Positions 34,111 through 46,102 of a stretch of 64,000 bases of DNA are shown here, in pieces (within the stretch, counting starts at the first letter, position 1; every line of letters begins with the position of its first letter). This stretch comes from Syncephalastrum monosporum B8922 (Eukaryota > Mucoromycota > Mucoromycetes > Mucorales > Syncephalastraceae): positions 124,001-188,000 of the forward strand of contig JNEN01000833.1 of the NCBI GenBank assembly GCA_000697355.1, written 5' to 3'. The notes beneath the pieces were generated by a model. It had not been told where the DNA came from. It ran no database searches and saw nothing but the letters and a program-made list of their open reading frames with translations. The translations under genes were made by a program, and so were the position numbers.

Positions 34111-35618
34111 GCCTGGTTGGAGGTTTGCACGTTTATGGTCAAAAACGAGAGAGAAGAGAAGGAAGGAGAGGATGGTTTGTATTGAGCTGTTTTTGGGAAA
34201 ATCAGAGATCTGCGCTCAAAAAAAAGACTTAACTTCTGAGGTGACACACACCTGTTTCACCAGTACCAAATACACGTTGGTCACTTCACTGGTCCATACT
34301 TTTCCCAGCCTGACGTAGCATACACATTCTCTGGTTGCTGGCCTTAAATACTTACGTCTTGTCTTCAGTTAAATTTGACGATTTCGTTCGATTTCAGCGT
34401 CCAGCCCCATTTGCATGAGCTACCATTCCAAGTGAAATGGAGAGTGCACAGCGTTTATAGGGCGTCATATGATACCAGACTATTGAGCTACGCTGACGCT
34501 TGTTGTTCTACTTTTGCAACTTATGTCCGGTTTATGCTGTAACAATACAGCTAAAAGTTAAAGCGGAACAACGTGAGACCAGGTGAGATGGTCCGCGCAC
34601 GAATATATGCTTCAAATGGCTGACCACATGTAGCTTGATACCATATTGATGTTGTCTTTCGATCTTTGGGACTTTTTGGGTGTTAATTTGCGGGAGGGAT
34701 GGTCTTTTGCCGCCTATTATTGGTACGGTTCTCTATATTTTACTCAGCGGATCTATATATTGGATATGTGCAGTGTATGTGTTGGAACGTGTCGGTCAAT
34801 GTCGAAAATTTGGTTCCCAGAATGACGGTTTCGATGAGGCGGATAAATGCCTGGAGTGTGCAGTTTGGCAAGTGGAGTGCATACTATTTGATAGGTAGTG
34901 AGGCGGCATAAGCCATGTGTATTGATCATTATAAATGGTAACCTATGTTTCTGATGCTCAACTATTATAGTGTGAGCTACTCCTTTTATAATGAACATGC
35001 GTGAGATGCGATCCATTTGTGAAACGCCGAAAATGATATGAGGCGTTCCACAGGCAACAAATCATCCACCTCATCAGCGCGCGTCAGCAGAACACCAGTC
35101 TAAGTAAAGTTCGGACGGTTCACATATATGTACGACTGGCACGTTCGTGGTAGATGTAATGCGCTGAGAAGTATAAACAAGGACGACGTCACTCCCAACC
35201 AGCTACTAGTATATGTTGGGCACTTGGCTGCGGTTCCAAGTATATCTCACTGGGATTCAGGAACGAGTATGTTGTGATTGTCGTTGAAATAGCAAGAGGG
35301 GCTACAGTGGGCGTTAGCTGCTGTGCTCTAAACAATCACTCATTTAGACAAGGGCTTTTTCTTTTTCTGAGAAATATTTGTATTTGGAGGATTCGGACAT
35401 TTGAGTGATGGGAAGTTGTGGATGTATTGCTTATGTGGGTTTTGCTTTGCGGGGTGACGTCGTCAGGAAATATTTTTTTTTTATTTTTTTGGGCGAAGGG
35501 GGAGGGGAGGGGTTGAGCCAATCATTTGTTGTGTCTCTTGAACTCAGCACCCGAGCGCGACTTGGTTAGAATTTTTGAAACCGGGCCGCCGAGCGATGAT
35601 CGGTGCGCGCGGTTTGCG
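34111..35618. other. Intergenic DNA, divergent promoters of PHO8 and the small acidic gene
   Basis: No gene recognised. AT-rich, with many stops in all frames. Confidence 0.5.
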
Positions 35619-35625
35619 TATATAA
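35619..35625 (+). promoter_or_regulatory. TATA box of the small acidic protein gene
   Basis: TATATAA, followed by a long CT-rich leader (35637-35770) and the ATG at 35809; a classic strong fungal promoter layout. Confidence 0.55.
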
Positions 35626-35808
35626 GTGTCGCCTTCCCCTCTTTCCGCATTGGGCTCAGCCTTTCTCTCCTCTCCTCTCTTCTCTTCTCTACTTTCTTTC
35701 TCTTTTTCTTGCGCTCTCTTGTCTGCTTTTGCTGCTTTTTTTTTCCTTCCGACTCTCTGCTCTTCTTTCTGTTTTTTATTTATTCCATTGCATTTACCTC
35801 GATCCACT

Positions 35809-36366
35809 ATGGCATCCCGATTTGTTGGCAGAGGTATATTGTCGCATGAAAAATTTAAACGAGCTAGTTAAATGTCGCCCCATTGTCTGATTTACGTATT
35901 TGCTATATCTTTATATAGAATCAACCACCCTCAAGCATGCCTGCAAGAGAAGAATGGATGATGATGACGATGTAGAGGTATGCTCTGTTCAATGTATGCC
36001 TTGAATAATGTACTTACTCTCTTGCTGCTGCTATAGACAAAGCGCTTTGTTGACGACGAGCGCAAACAGACCGACCTGTCGTCCACTGCGCCTGCTCAGT
36101 CCAGCCTTCCTTCGATCACCTACGCGTCGCCGGACTATCGACCCCCTCCGCGTGCTGACGCGCTCTGGCTTCAGCCCCAGCACACGTCGACACCCTCGAT
36201 GACGATGGACGAAGACCTCACAGACGAAGATGATATGGCTCAGTCTCTGCCCACCCCTTCGTCTTCGTCCTCGCAGCATTCCCAGCATTCTCATCAAAAG
36301 CAGCGCTTGTCCGCGACTGGTTTTGTACAGCAGCAGCCCAGCTTCTACCAGTCACTCCAACAGTAG
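35809..36366 (+). CDS. Small hydrophilic protein of unknown function
   Basis: Three exons (35809-35833, 35919-35977, 36037-36366) give 137 residues. The product starts MASRFVGRG, has a basic stretch then an acidic run (CKRRMDDDDDVE), KRFVDDERKQTD, a Pro-rich middle, a second acidic patch (MDEDLTDEDDM) and a Ser/Gln-rich tail. No domain recognised. It is probably disordered, perhaps nuclear; that is inference. The strong TATA plus CT-rich promoter and consistent splicing support a real, expressed gene. Confidence 0.65.
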
Positions 36367-36369
36367 AAG

Positions 36370-37456
36370 CGGCCCTACTGGTTTGGGCACACCCGCCTTC
36401 CATTAATCGTCCAAGCCCAAACGAAACACCACACAGCAACCCGAAACCCCACATCCCGCATTTTGATTTTTTTTTTTTTCCCTCTCGCAGTATCTGGAGG
36501 CTTTTCTTCTCTTTCCATGTAAATATGTTCGTGCGCGTGCTCCCTCTCTCTCTCTGTACTTTGTCTGCCTTGCCCATATCCTATCCGTTTTCAACACTTC
36601 ACAATAACCTTTCCACCCAAATTCGCCTGGTTGGACCTTTCAGGAGGAAAAGACGCCCATAAAAAAATTTTTTTTTGTTGTTCAAAGCAGCGTTCACTTT
36701 CGTGACAAATGATGAATTGTTCCTGACGAGTATATGCATGCGATTTTAGTGCAAAACGGGGGTTGACCAGAGAGGGAGACAATATGCGTGCTTTGACCTT
36801 CATTTGTAAGTCTGGGCCTGTGCTACATGAAAAGCAGACATGCTTTGGAGCAATTATGGTAAATCGAATCAAACCAAGATACACACCTGCTATTCCTCGC
36901 CGCAGCCGACTTTAGACATTCGCTTCATTCATACCACTCAACGCGATGCTGCGATGGATGGAGTGGCATTTGGCAACGTATGTGCCAGGTTGATGTTACG
37001 GCCTTCCAGCACGTGCCTCTGAAGATCTCTATAACGTGTAGATCGAATTTGTGTATCAACCCGCTTTTTATGACAAAAGCAGGAGAAGGTACACACATAA
37101 AGTGCATACCTCTATGGACTTTTATCCTGTCTGTCATGCTCCGAGAGGATGATCAAAAAAGAAAGATAGGAAAGAAAGAGAAAGTTCGATCACTTCGTCA
37201 TACCATTGCTTTGGCATTGTTATGGGATCCAAAATGCTCGCGGTTTTCGAAGAAAAAAAAATTACAAGATCGTGCAAGTGGCTGCGTGATGATCATCTAC
37301 CAAGACAAAGAAAGCACAGAACTGGGTTTCAACCGTTTGAGGTATTATATTGTATATTTCTTTTTCTTGTTGACTGTAACATATCCAAAGTATTTCATTC
37401 ATACAAAGCAACAGTGCAAAAGAGTACGTGAGACGTGTGTCTCTTGTTGCTTCATC
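36370..37456. other. Intergenic DNA
   Basis: The frame upstream of 37457 is open to 36980 but lacks a signal peptide and reads as AT-rich leader. No other gene recognised. Confidence 0.5.
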
Positions 37457-39301
37457 ATGTTTCGGCTACTTTGCGTGCTTTTCCTGATAATTCGGACCTA
37501 TATCCATGCCGCACCAACCATCACCACCCCTACCACTGCCACCGCGGTTGCCTTAACTACTACCCTCACTACCAGCGAGAATGAGAATCAGATTCCTTTT
37601 GACAATGTCAACATCAAGTACTTTGGACGGTGGCACGCGACTGGCACTGGCATGGAAACGACCTGGCCCGGTGCGTATTTCAAGACGACCCTCGAAGGAG
37701 CGTCGATAGTGCAGCTCAACCTAAACGGACCGGCGACGGTCTATGTGCAAGTGGATTCAGGCCCGTTCCGCCGTCTTCAGGCCGGCGAGCAAGGCATCCT
37801 TTCTATCCCTCTCAACGCTACGCCGCCCGCCCTTGATCAAGGCATTCACGATTTGACCGTCGCCGTAGCCAATACCACTTTACCCTTGCCTGGTCTCAAC
37901 TTGGCCTCCCTCACCCTCGACAGCAATGGACGTACGGCCCCACCGCGCCATGCATCCTCTCAGCTAGTCGAATTCATTGGTCATGACCTTGTTCTCGGGA
38001 CTGGTACCTCGAACGGTCTCGTGACGAGTTTTGCATGGCAAGTCGCAGAGGCCTTGCACGTCGAGCACGCTCAGATCGCATTCCCAGGTGCGTCTCTTGT
38101 CGACAAGAAAAGTCTCGGACATCAAGGCATGCAATCGTATTACTTTCAGGACAAAGAGGATGCCAGGCAGGCCCCGGCCGTAGCTGTTTTGCTGCTTGGC
38201 GAAAATGATGTGGACAGCAGCGAGGAAACCTACAGCAGCTCTTTGGCCGACTTTCTGAAACGCATTCGGGATACGACGCCAGCCGTGGCGATTTTGGTTC
38301 TATCCGAACCGCTCGGAGACAAGACACGCGCATCACAAGACGCTGTGCGGCTTCGCAACGAGCAAGAAGGCGACCAGGAGGTCCACTTCATTGACACCAC
38401 AGGGTGGCTGCAGTATGGCCCTGAGGCCTTTTTGGACTCGGCAAGTTGCCTTTTTCATTCAATTTAGCTCTTGTTTTATTGTTCTGACTCCAAATTGCAT
38501 CACCATCTCCCATAACTTTTACAGAAACACTGGAGTGACGCAGGTCACGCGCGGATGGCTCAACGGCTTGCACCGCTTGTCCAAGCGAAACTAAGCGAGC
38601 CGCGACAGCCGCTTCCAGCACCGCAGCCAAATCCGACCTTGCCGCACGACTGGCATACAATGGATGTGGGTGAGCAAGGGGCAGTAGGATTACCCGGCTC
38701 GGTATCGTTTGACTCGCCTCAAATGTTCACCCTGTGGGGCTCCGGTACCGATATAGGCGGGACGAAGGATGCTTTCCGGTACGTGTATCAGCCGATGTCC
38801 GGCGATGGCGCGGTGGAAACGGCCTTGCTGTCGCACTCTGCCTTTGGTAGTTGCGCCAAGGCGGGCATCATGATTCGTGAGCACTTGGCTCTTGGATCTC
38901 CGCATATTATGCTCGGCATTTCCCCTGCCGACGGCGTATTTCTGCAAACGCGCCATTCGAATTTCAATGTCACGCGCCTCGTCAAGAAGCTGCGTGCTTC
39001 ACCGCCTTACAGCTTTCGACTCGAGCGCCACCAAGATACTTTTTCTGCATACATAAGCCACATTCAAGATAACAGCAACAAAGATACCCAGCAAGATAAC
39101 TCTTGGCAACCTATCGCCAATGTCACAGGTCTCAAACTCGCTTACGACGTTTATGTCGGCCTCGCTGTCACCAGCTGCGATCCTGCCGTAGTCAGCGTCG
39201 CCAAATTCGGAAATGTGTCGCTCACAGGCGGTGTGGGCAATGGCTTCTACAGGATGGACGAATATCCTGCCAAGCCGCGTCTTCTTCATCAAATTCAATG
39301 A
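37457..39301 (+). CDS. Secreted SGNH/GDSL-type (CE2-like) protein lacking the catalytic Ser
   Basis: Two exons (37457-38440, 38525-39301), 586 residues. The intron starts with GC (TCG|GCAAGT). Residues 1-18 are a signal peptide (MFRLLCVLFLIIRTYIHAAP). A jelly-roll-like N-terminal domain (about 50-165, IKYFGRWHATGTG...TVYVQVDSGPFRRL) precedes the SGNH fold, as in CE2 acetyl esterases. SGNH blocks: G211 (FPGAS), N250 in LLGEND, and D333/H336 in WSDAGH are kept. The first block reads VEFIGHDLVLG where the family has GDS: position 176 is His and 177 is Asp, so the nucleophile is missing. The C-terminal 240 residues form a beta-rich concanavalin-like domain. Likely extracellular; carbohydrate binding rather than catalysis is my inference. 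Confidence 0.8.
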
Positions 39302-39328
39302 AACATTTCTTAAGTGTACAGTAAGATG

Positions 39329-39345
39329 ATGATGATGATGATGAT
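39329..39345. repeat. (GAT)n microsatellite
   Basis: Six GAT repeats in the 3' region of the SGNH gene. Confidence 0.85.
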
Positions 39346-39582
39346 GGGTTGTATTTATGTTGAATAGGCAGAAAGGGGACAGAAAATGGCAAGAGAATAT
39401 GAATGGGAAAGGGGAGAAAATATGAAGAGATGCGACGAGATGGACTGCGGAATGTGATTATTGGTTGGAAGGCTGGGAAGCGGGAAAGCAATATACTAAC
39501 AGTGAGGCGAAAGGGACGATGACTTTTTTTCGTATGATTGGATAAGAGTAGGGGGTATGATATGTATATTTAAGGACGCAAC

Positions 39583-40851
39583 CTAATCGAGTTCATCATC
39601 GCCTTCATCAGCCGAGGAAGAGTGATAGTCTCGTTCTTCCTCTTCTTGACAGAAAGTGGGATGAGGAAATTGATGCGCCCAGGTGATCAGGCGGACCGGG
39701 TCGGAAAGCGTCAGGTCGTAGTTGAGAAAATGGAGAAATTCGATTTCCATCCGTGCTGCCCGGAGTGCTCGCTGGTTTGGCGGGAGCGGTGGCAAAGGCG
39801 GAAGATGTCTTACCGATTTAGGTGATGCCGGTGGTGAGGCCAACGAAGCAGGTCCCACAGAATCAGGCTGTGGCGCTTCGTCGGTCGTCGGTCGTGTATC
39901 TTCGCCCCGTTCGTTCGACTGGCGGGGCTGATGCTGTGAGTCACGCAAAGTGGAGCGTTCTGTTGAGACTCTTCGGTTGGTATAAGGGGGCGAGACAGGC
40001 ACTTCGAATGTGGGTTGACTGCTTTCTTGTGTTCGGGTAGGTCTGGAAACACCAGTGTCGATGATGAGACGAAGGTTGGCGTGCATAAATTTGGCTGCCA
40101 TCATGTAAGCGACGATGACGAGTCGGTAGCTGCAGCCAGCGGCACCTTTGATATGGCTATATCGCTATATTTATCATTTGTCAGAATCAGGCTGCGTGTG
40201 TAAATTAGGGACAGTAAAGTATTATCTCACCTTCTTCAGACGGTCGACATAATGGACAGCTATCAAAAGGGTCACGTTGGGACACACAGTCGGGGTTGCA
40301 ACAGGGCTTCGGCAATATTGCTTGATGGCATCTTTAATCGAATCATTCTCGTTGTATTTCATTTGAGACGATCCGAGCAAGTGATGCATAACGCCCTCCA
40401 ACTCCTGCACTTTGCCATGGTTCGGGTCCACTTCCCATGCATGTACAACAAAAGTCGCCAGATGCCCTAAATAAATAACAAAAAGTAAGCCACATACATC
40501 AGCATGCATAGAATCCCACTTTCTAGTTGTCACACCACTTTCTCTCCCTCTGTCGCTGCCATACACTCTGTTTTTTAACATACGTATGCATTCGTGGCTG
40601 ATGGGTTTTCCTTCGTTCGCCTCGATGGCTTGTAACATCAATGTCGCCTGCTTATAGTCAGCTTGATACGCCTGTCGGATGGTGGTGACGTTGAGAGCCG
40701 CAGCTGTAGCATCGCATTCTTCTGCTTGGTCTTGGCGAACTTGGTCCCGTCGTTCATGCTGTGGATATGGGTGACCAATTTCATAAATGTCGTAGATGCG
40801 TCCTGAGCCGCGTCTGAATTTGTGGTTGTAAAGTTTGACCTTGGCTTTCAT
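39583..40851 (-). CDS. PHO80/PCL-type cyclin
   Basis: Three exons (40851-40584, 40466-40231, 40164-39583), 361 residues. The cyclin box appears as HECIRHLATFVVHAWEVD.., then SSQMKYNENDSIKDAIKQYC, CPNVTLLIAVHYVDRLKK, SYRLVIVAYMMAAKFMHANL and RMEIEFLHFLNYDLTLSD, the pattern of PHO80/Pcl cyclins that partner the CDK Pho85. An insertion of roughly 85 Pro/Ser-rich residues (about 209-295) separates the third and fourth cyclin helices. It is open in frame and I see no convincing intron to remove it. The C-terminus is acidic. The first two-exon frame stays open through its intron, so retention would not stop translation. Candidate phosphate or morphogenesis regulator; the subfamily is not certain. 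Confidence 0.8.
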
Positions 40852-42180
40852 AGACTGTGTTGAGGAAGAGTAGTAGAGTAGAGATAGGAAAAAGAGGAAA
40901 CAAAGAAATGGTATTACAAAAGGGAAGCACTTTTTTTTTAAATAGGTCCCGCGCTCTTTTTACTTTTTACTTTTTGCATGAACGTTTTATGGTGAAAGAA
41001 CTCAAACTTTTTCCCGGACATTTATTTGATCCGGTAATGAGGCCGTGTTTCTCGGCCCGGATTCTCCAATGCCATCTCTCGGCCAATCGTTGTCTTGCCT
41101 AATGAATTTTCCACCCGTATACAGGCTCCAAAGAACATCCTGACTTTCTCAACCCCTATTTTATGCGGATCCATTTTACCGCGCTACAGCGACAGATCGA
41201 GGAGAGGATGAAAAGCGTCAACCCATAGACAAAGTCAGTTGGTTCATGACATACAAAACAAAGATTTTCCATCCATACCTCTTAAGGGCGTCACGGGATG
41301 GGTAAAGGTTTGACAAATATCCATATAGGGATATGGGATCAAAAGAACTTCTCGCTTTCAAAGCGTATTCATGGGTGAATCCTCTTCTTGCCTCCATGAT
41401 TGGCTCGCAGGAACAAATCCACTCATGTCTTCCGATTTTTTTTCTTTTTTGCCCTTTCTTTTAAAAAATTTGGAGGCCGCTGAATGTCATGACTGATCTT
41501 CTCTGGTAATTCTTCCACCGTGTCCTATACTTGGCTGGCTCTAATATTCCCAGATATAGCTCCCGCGTGTGCCCGCAGCCTTCCCAAGCGTACTCACATA
41601 ATCCCACTGGAAATTGAAGGCAGAGCTTGATTATATACCCGGTACTTTAACTTTTATCCCTGCTGATATCCACATTCTAAACTGACTCTGGTGTGCTTGA
41701 CCTGAAGAGGAAGGCGCATCAACCAGAAACCCTAGTGTGTTTTCCTGATCGTTGTTTCTCTACTGATCTTATTATCTCTGCCTTCGACATTCGATGACGA
41801 AAAGAATATTCCCACCAACCGCCAAGCAAAGTCAGCTATTACAATGATAAACACGTTGACTGCGCTAATAGGTTTTGCCGAAATCGGTCTTGCTACGTCT
41901 CGTCCGCGCAAGTATACAATGGAGCGGGCTTGATTCACCTCAGGCAATGGTTTTATCGCGTTTCGAGAAATAACCACTTATGCACATTTGCGCTACTTGC
42001 TTTATGTATGAGCACCACTTGCTTTGCTTTTGCCTCCAAGGAGTTCCGGGCTTTCCATCACCCGAAATCTTATATCTTCTCCGAAATTTGATGGATGTGT
42101 CAAATATGCTTCGACAATGCCCCTGATGCTTCTGCCTCTGTATTAGTCGTTCTATCCGGGGTAGACTGCACGATTAACAA
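40852..42180. other. Intergenic DNA
   Basis: Cyclin promoter on the left, then AT-rich sequence without a recognisable gene. Confidence 0.5.
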
Positions 42181-42430
42181 TAGAATTCGAGTGAAAGAGG
42201 CCAGCTTGAAACATGATTATGTGCATTACATCGTCCAAGATAAAGTTAGATTTTTCGACCTGAAGATTGTAAAGCGTTTTGGGGCATCAGCTGCAACGAA
42301 GCAGTTGGGTATACATGTTCGAATTGCGCAGAGACGGTAAAACAGTATCGTATGTACCCTGGCAGCACTTTTGATGATCGTAAAAGGATTGGCCGCAAGT
42401 GCACTCTGACCGATGAGCATAAATAGCAGG
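42181..42430 (+). pseudogene. Tc1-like transposase HTH relic
   Basis: The frame reads DKVRFFDLKIVKRFGASAAT KQLGIHVRIAQR, the helix-turn-helix found at the start of Mucoromycota Tc1-type transposases, then shifts by one base to VKQYRMYPGSTFDDRKRIGR KCTLTDEHK and a stop. The DDE domain is missing. It ends at an inverted repeat. It is a fragment, unlike the relic at 13.3 kb in sequence. Confidence 0.6.
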
Positions 42431-42496
42431 CAGTTTCGAGTGAATTCGAGTGGTATTATCGCTTTTTCGAAATCACTCGAAACCACCTGCTCATCG
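42411..42496. repeat. Imperfect inverted repeat next to the Tc1 relic
   Basis: CGATGAGCA...GGCAGTTTCGAGTG on the left pairs with CACTCGAAACCACCTGCTCATCG on the right; the left arm has a 9-nt insertion. It may be a small MITE or a chance fold-back. Confidence 0.55.
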
Positions 42497-42571
42497 TCCA
42501 TCGAAAGGCAAGCATGTATGCAAAATACAGTATAGAAGAGCTAGAGACAAGACTTCCCGCATACATGATAA

Positions 42572-42940
42572 TCATTTATTTGTGAATAACATAGGTGGTG
42601 TATATGTTGTTACGGTGATCTCTCGTCGATGACCCTTGCTGTCAGGAATTTCTCGACGGGCTCTGTGACTTCCAGTGAGTTCGAGTTGGATCTTGATCGC
42701 CAACTTGTGTGTCCCCTGCCAATGCATAGGGTAGCCGTCGTATAGAACGTTTCGCAGTGGCGGATTCATCCAAACTATAATGACCAGTGACTTGATATTG
42801 TTGTCTTCCGGATACGCGATTAATCTGTTTCGATTGTCTATCTGTCCTGCAGTGTCCATGCTGGGAGAGGTTTCCGTGCATGCCTCAGTTGCTAACTCAT
42901 TGAGGCGCTCCATGGATGTGTTAATGTAAGCGGCGGTCAT
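42572..42940 (-). CDS. Possible small ORF, unknown
   Basis: A 122-codon frame on the minus strand with balanced composition (YPEDNNIKSLVIIVWMNPPL, then VLYDGYPMHWQGTHKLAIKI). No family recognised. It lies among transposon relics and could be part of one. Kept only because it is longer and less biased than neighbouring frames. Confidence 0.25.
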   Translation of the reverse strand: MTAAYINTSMERLNELATEACTETSPSMDTAGQIDNRNRLIAYPEDNNIKSLVIIVWMNPPLRNVLYDGYPMHWQGTHKLAIKIQLELTGSHRARREIPDSKGHRREITVTTYTPPMLFTNK

Positions 42941-42944
42941 GTTC

Positions 42945-44084
42945 AGTATTCATATTCAGTTTTTCTGCGTGTATGATTTACTGGAGTCAGAAATGGACGC
43001 AGCTTCATAGCCTTGCCAGCGCACGGTAGAAACAGGATTCCGCATCGTACTGCTGCGAGTCGACTATGGAAAGTTGCGATAAATGTACTACTTGAGCTGA
43101 GGGGAATAATTCTCTCTGCTGACGTCTTCTAGGCCAATCCGTGCGATCTCCAAAGCCATCGACCGCTAGTTATTTGCTTCTTTCACATCGCTCCACGAAG
43201 CTGATGTCACAGATCTCGCTTGCCGTATTGCCTATTCACGATCTTGCAGCAGATAATACAGAAGAATACAGACCAGCGGACCAGGAGCTTGTTGCACGGC
43301 TCAAAGGATGCATCTTTGTCAGCTCACCGTCTTTGTTTGGGAGAAGTCGGCTTTTATCCTTGGAGACTCTGTTCTTGGGGGCTGAAGGGTTATCCGGTTT
43401 ATTGAGGTTTCGAGACGATGATCCTTTCATCTTGTATTTTTGGGTAGACTTTCCTTCTTGGTTTCTTTGCATATGTAAAGTTCCTGATTGAGTAGAGCTT
43501 TCGGCACCGATGTAAAGGTAGCAAGGGGGAAGCGGGAGCCTTCCTTCTTCGGTTTCAAAAGATTATTTAGCATAGATATTATATGCAGCCGTCACACAAG
43601 CTCATACCGTTGGAGACTTTATGCCTTGATACCGCATACATGGTCTCCAATAAACCCGTCTTCGGTTTGATATGAATGGCTTTGCATAAAATCAGCGTAG
43701 AACTATCACCACGGCTTTTCTCGAGGACATGGCGTGTGCAGAAATGATGTAAGGCAACGGAGTATCTTGCTTCATCATATGTGGAGACAAACGGCAGTTT
43801 CATAAGTCCTATTCTTTTTGTTAGTTTCGTTGCTTCCATTGCTACAGCAGGGACATACATTATGCTGCAAGCCACTGGCTGTCAGACCATGTGGCTTGCT
43901 CAAGCACCAACTGAGTGATACGCCTGAAACCGTACTTGCGTGGACTCAAGCGTAATCATTCCCACAAAGAGACGATATGACAGCCAGTCGGGTTCCAGCC
44001 TAAGACTATCATGACTTGCGGTGATAGTATACCAAGTGATAGGCGGGTTTGAGTAAGGCAGAAAAAAGATATTATGTGTGTGTT
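42945..44084. other. Intergenic DNA, nothing recognised
   Basis: Several 90-120 codon frames overlap on both strands, but none shows a domain or codon pattern I can support. Confidence 0.4.
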
Positions 44085-44375
44085 GGAGGATGTGTAATGA
44101 GCACCAGTCAAACCACAAGCCATGTGTTTAACGTGTACAGAAAAAAGATAAAGAAATAAAAAGAAAAGAGAAAGTTCAGAGAGAAATGTGCGCCTCTTGA
44201 TGTCACAAGTTTGGGAAAAACAAAGGGCAATAGGAATATTTCGTCTCTTGTATGTCTTGAAAAAGATAAGGGTAGCGGCTTGTGTTTGTCGATGGAGTAG
44301 GCTGTCCCAACGGAGGCCAGGGATAATATAAGCTTCAAGTGTAAGATAGATAGAGCTGTATTTGTGTATCTGCAA
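44085..44375. repeat. Dispersed repeat family, copy 2
   Basis: Colinear with 12890-13145: CACCAGTCAAACCACA, ATGTGTTTAACG, CGTCTCTTG, then GGTAGCGGCTTGTGTTTGTC followed by GATGGAGTAGGCTGTCCCAACGGAG. Spacing differs by small indels. No coding frame is shared except a short one carrying LLHRQxQAATL on the minus strand. Confidence 0.8.
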
Positions 44376-46102
44376 TTGACTGTCTGTCTTTGAACAAAAC
44401 TAAAGAAGTATTTATACTAGTTTCTAGACTGCTACAACATATGTGAAGGGGAAGAGGGGAAGGTTTGATTGGTTAAAAAAATGCATCTATCCAAGAAGAT
44501 GGTGAAGGTAGAAAGAGCCATCCTTTTGGCAAATGGGTGGTCAAAAAATACCGAAAAGGGAAAAGGGATCCGAAAAGGGCAGGAAGTGGACACAAAATGG
44601 CCTGAAAGGCGAGAAGAAGAGAAAGGGGAAAAAAGAGGAACAAAGAGAACAAAGAGAACAAAGTGAAAAAATGAAAAATATGCGGATATGGGGCTCTGGT
44701 AAAACAGTCGCACAGCGGTTCGAATGGACTCTTTTTTATACACACCATTGTGATACTCTGCGAGGCATTTGGTGCTATGGGATTAAGGTTGTTCAGCGAC
44801 TTTCTTTTGGTTGTGACTCAGGCTAGGGACATTTCTGTAATCGACACCAAGTACCCTCTTAAGGAGTATATACAAAGTGGATCATTAAATATTCCATGAG
44901 AGACGACTAAACCAATTTTAAACACCTTGCAGGGTTTTTTTATGTTGTCAGAAATGGTCCGCAGGTCGGGCGCGATACTTCATACCTCATAGTATTGACT
45001 GCTTAGACCTTTGCTTTGTAGCGAGATCGACGATCATCTCATCTGGCACATGTATAGTCAACACTCATTATCAGACATGGTACCGAAGGACACTAAATTG
45101 GCCTTCATAACGACAACTCCAATCTATTATATTGCATGTCAAAAGCACTGCATAAAACGATAATATCATTACCGGGCAGATGCAATTCAACAACACCCTG
45201 CCAAGGTTCAATCTAACATTACACTATTATTCTGTCCGTTGTTGAACCTTTCCCGGGATGATTAATTTGACGAACATAGATCAACCTGCTAACAAAGCAA
45301 AGAATCTCTATCTCTGGCCGCCCAATAGATGCGTCCCGTTTACACACATATCGCCCCACTCCGCACTAATATTTTCATTATATTATGGCTCCAACGTTTG
45401 AGAAATGATAAACCTAATCTACCAACGTGTGTAGCAATGTTATATGCTGGTACGTTTGAATATCTGATATAGTAAAAATTTGGATCGTTTGATGTGCGTA
45501 GGCTGTAGTGACTATATACGCAAATATAGCTTTTCAGAGACATTGCATTAAATTTGCTGACAAGATCGGCTCTCACGGGGCGATTTGCTCTACCGAGGGA
45601 AACTTGGGAATTCTTTGAATGAGCGTGAGATTGCCTTGACACAGTTTCCTTTCACGTTGCACATGGACTAGAAACAATATCAGTCTGAAAAAGGTGAAAA
45701 GGATCAACAAGTGATAGAGACGTAACATGTTTAAAATGGATCTCATACGTACCCTCTGTGTGCCTTAACCTCTGCAATAATGCAGCGCTAAATCATTCAT
45801 ATGTAGTGTATAAATTACAGGCATTACTTTATCGGCTGTCAAGCCATATTATATCTTCCAAGTACTTGTCACCCGTGAGACTAGTTAGGACAAAGACATC
45901 GAGATCTCACTTCTTGCAGCCAACTGTCTATATCTGGCCAAATCACAAGGACATCTGTGGGGAAATAGCATCGATGGTGTTAGACTGCTCGCGTTTTTTA
46001 TTACATAGCGTGGAAACCAATCAGGAACGCATCTGCTGCATAAAGACTGATACGATCTGTCAATGTCCAACACGTCTTTCTCTGTGATCCACAATAACAG
46101 TT
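44376..46102. other. Intergenic DNA upstream of the MFS gene
   Basis: A purine-rich stretch (44450-44670) and AT-rich DNA. No gene recognised. Confidence 0.5.

Noticed and set aside
36980..37456. 159-codon upstream extension of the SGNH protein
   Set aside because: It lacks a signal peptide, reads as AT-rich leader, and the ATG at 37457 starts a perfect secretion signal.
43141..43491. 116-codon plus-strand frame in the 41-46 kb gap
   Set aside because: No recognisable domain and competing frames on both strands.
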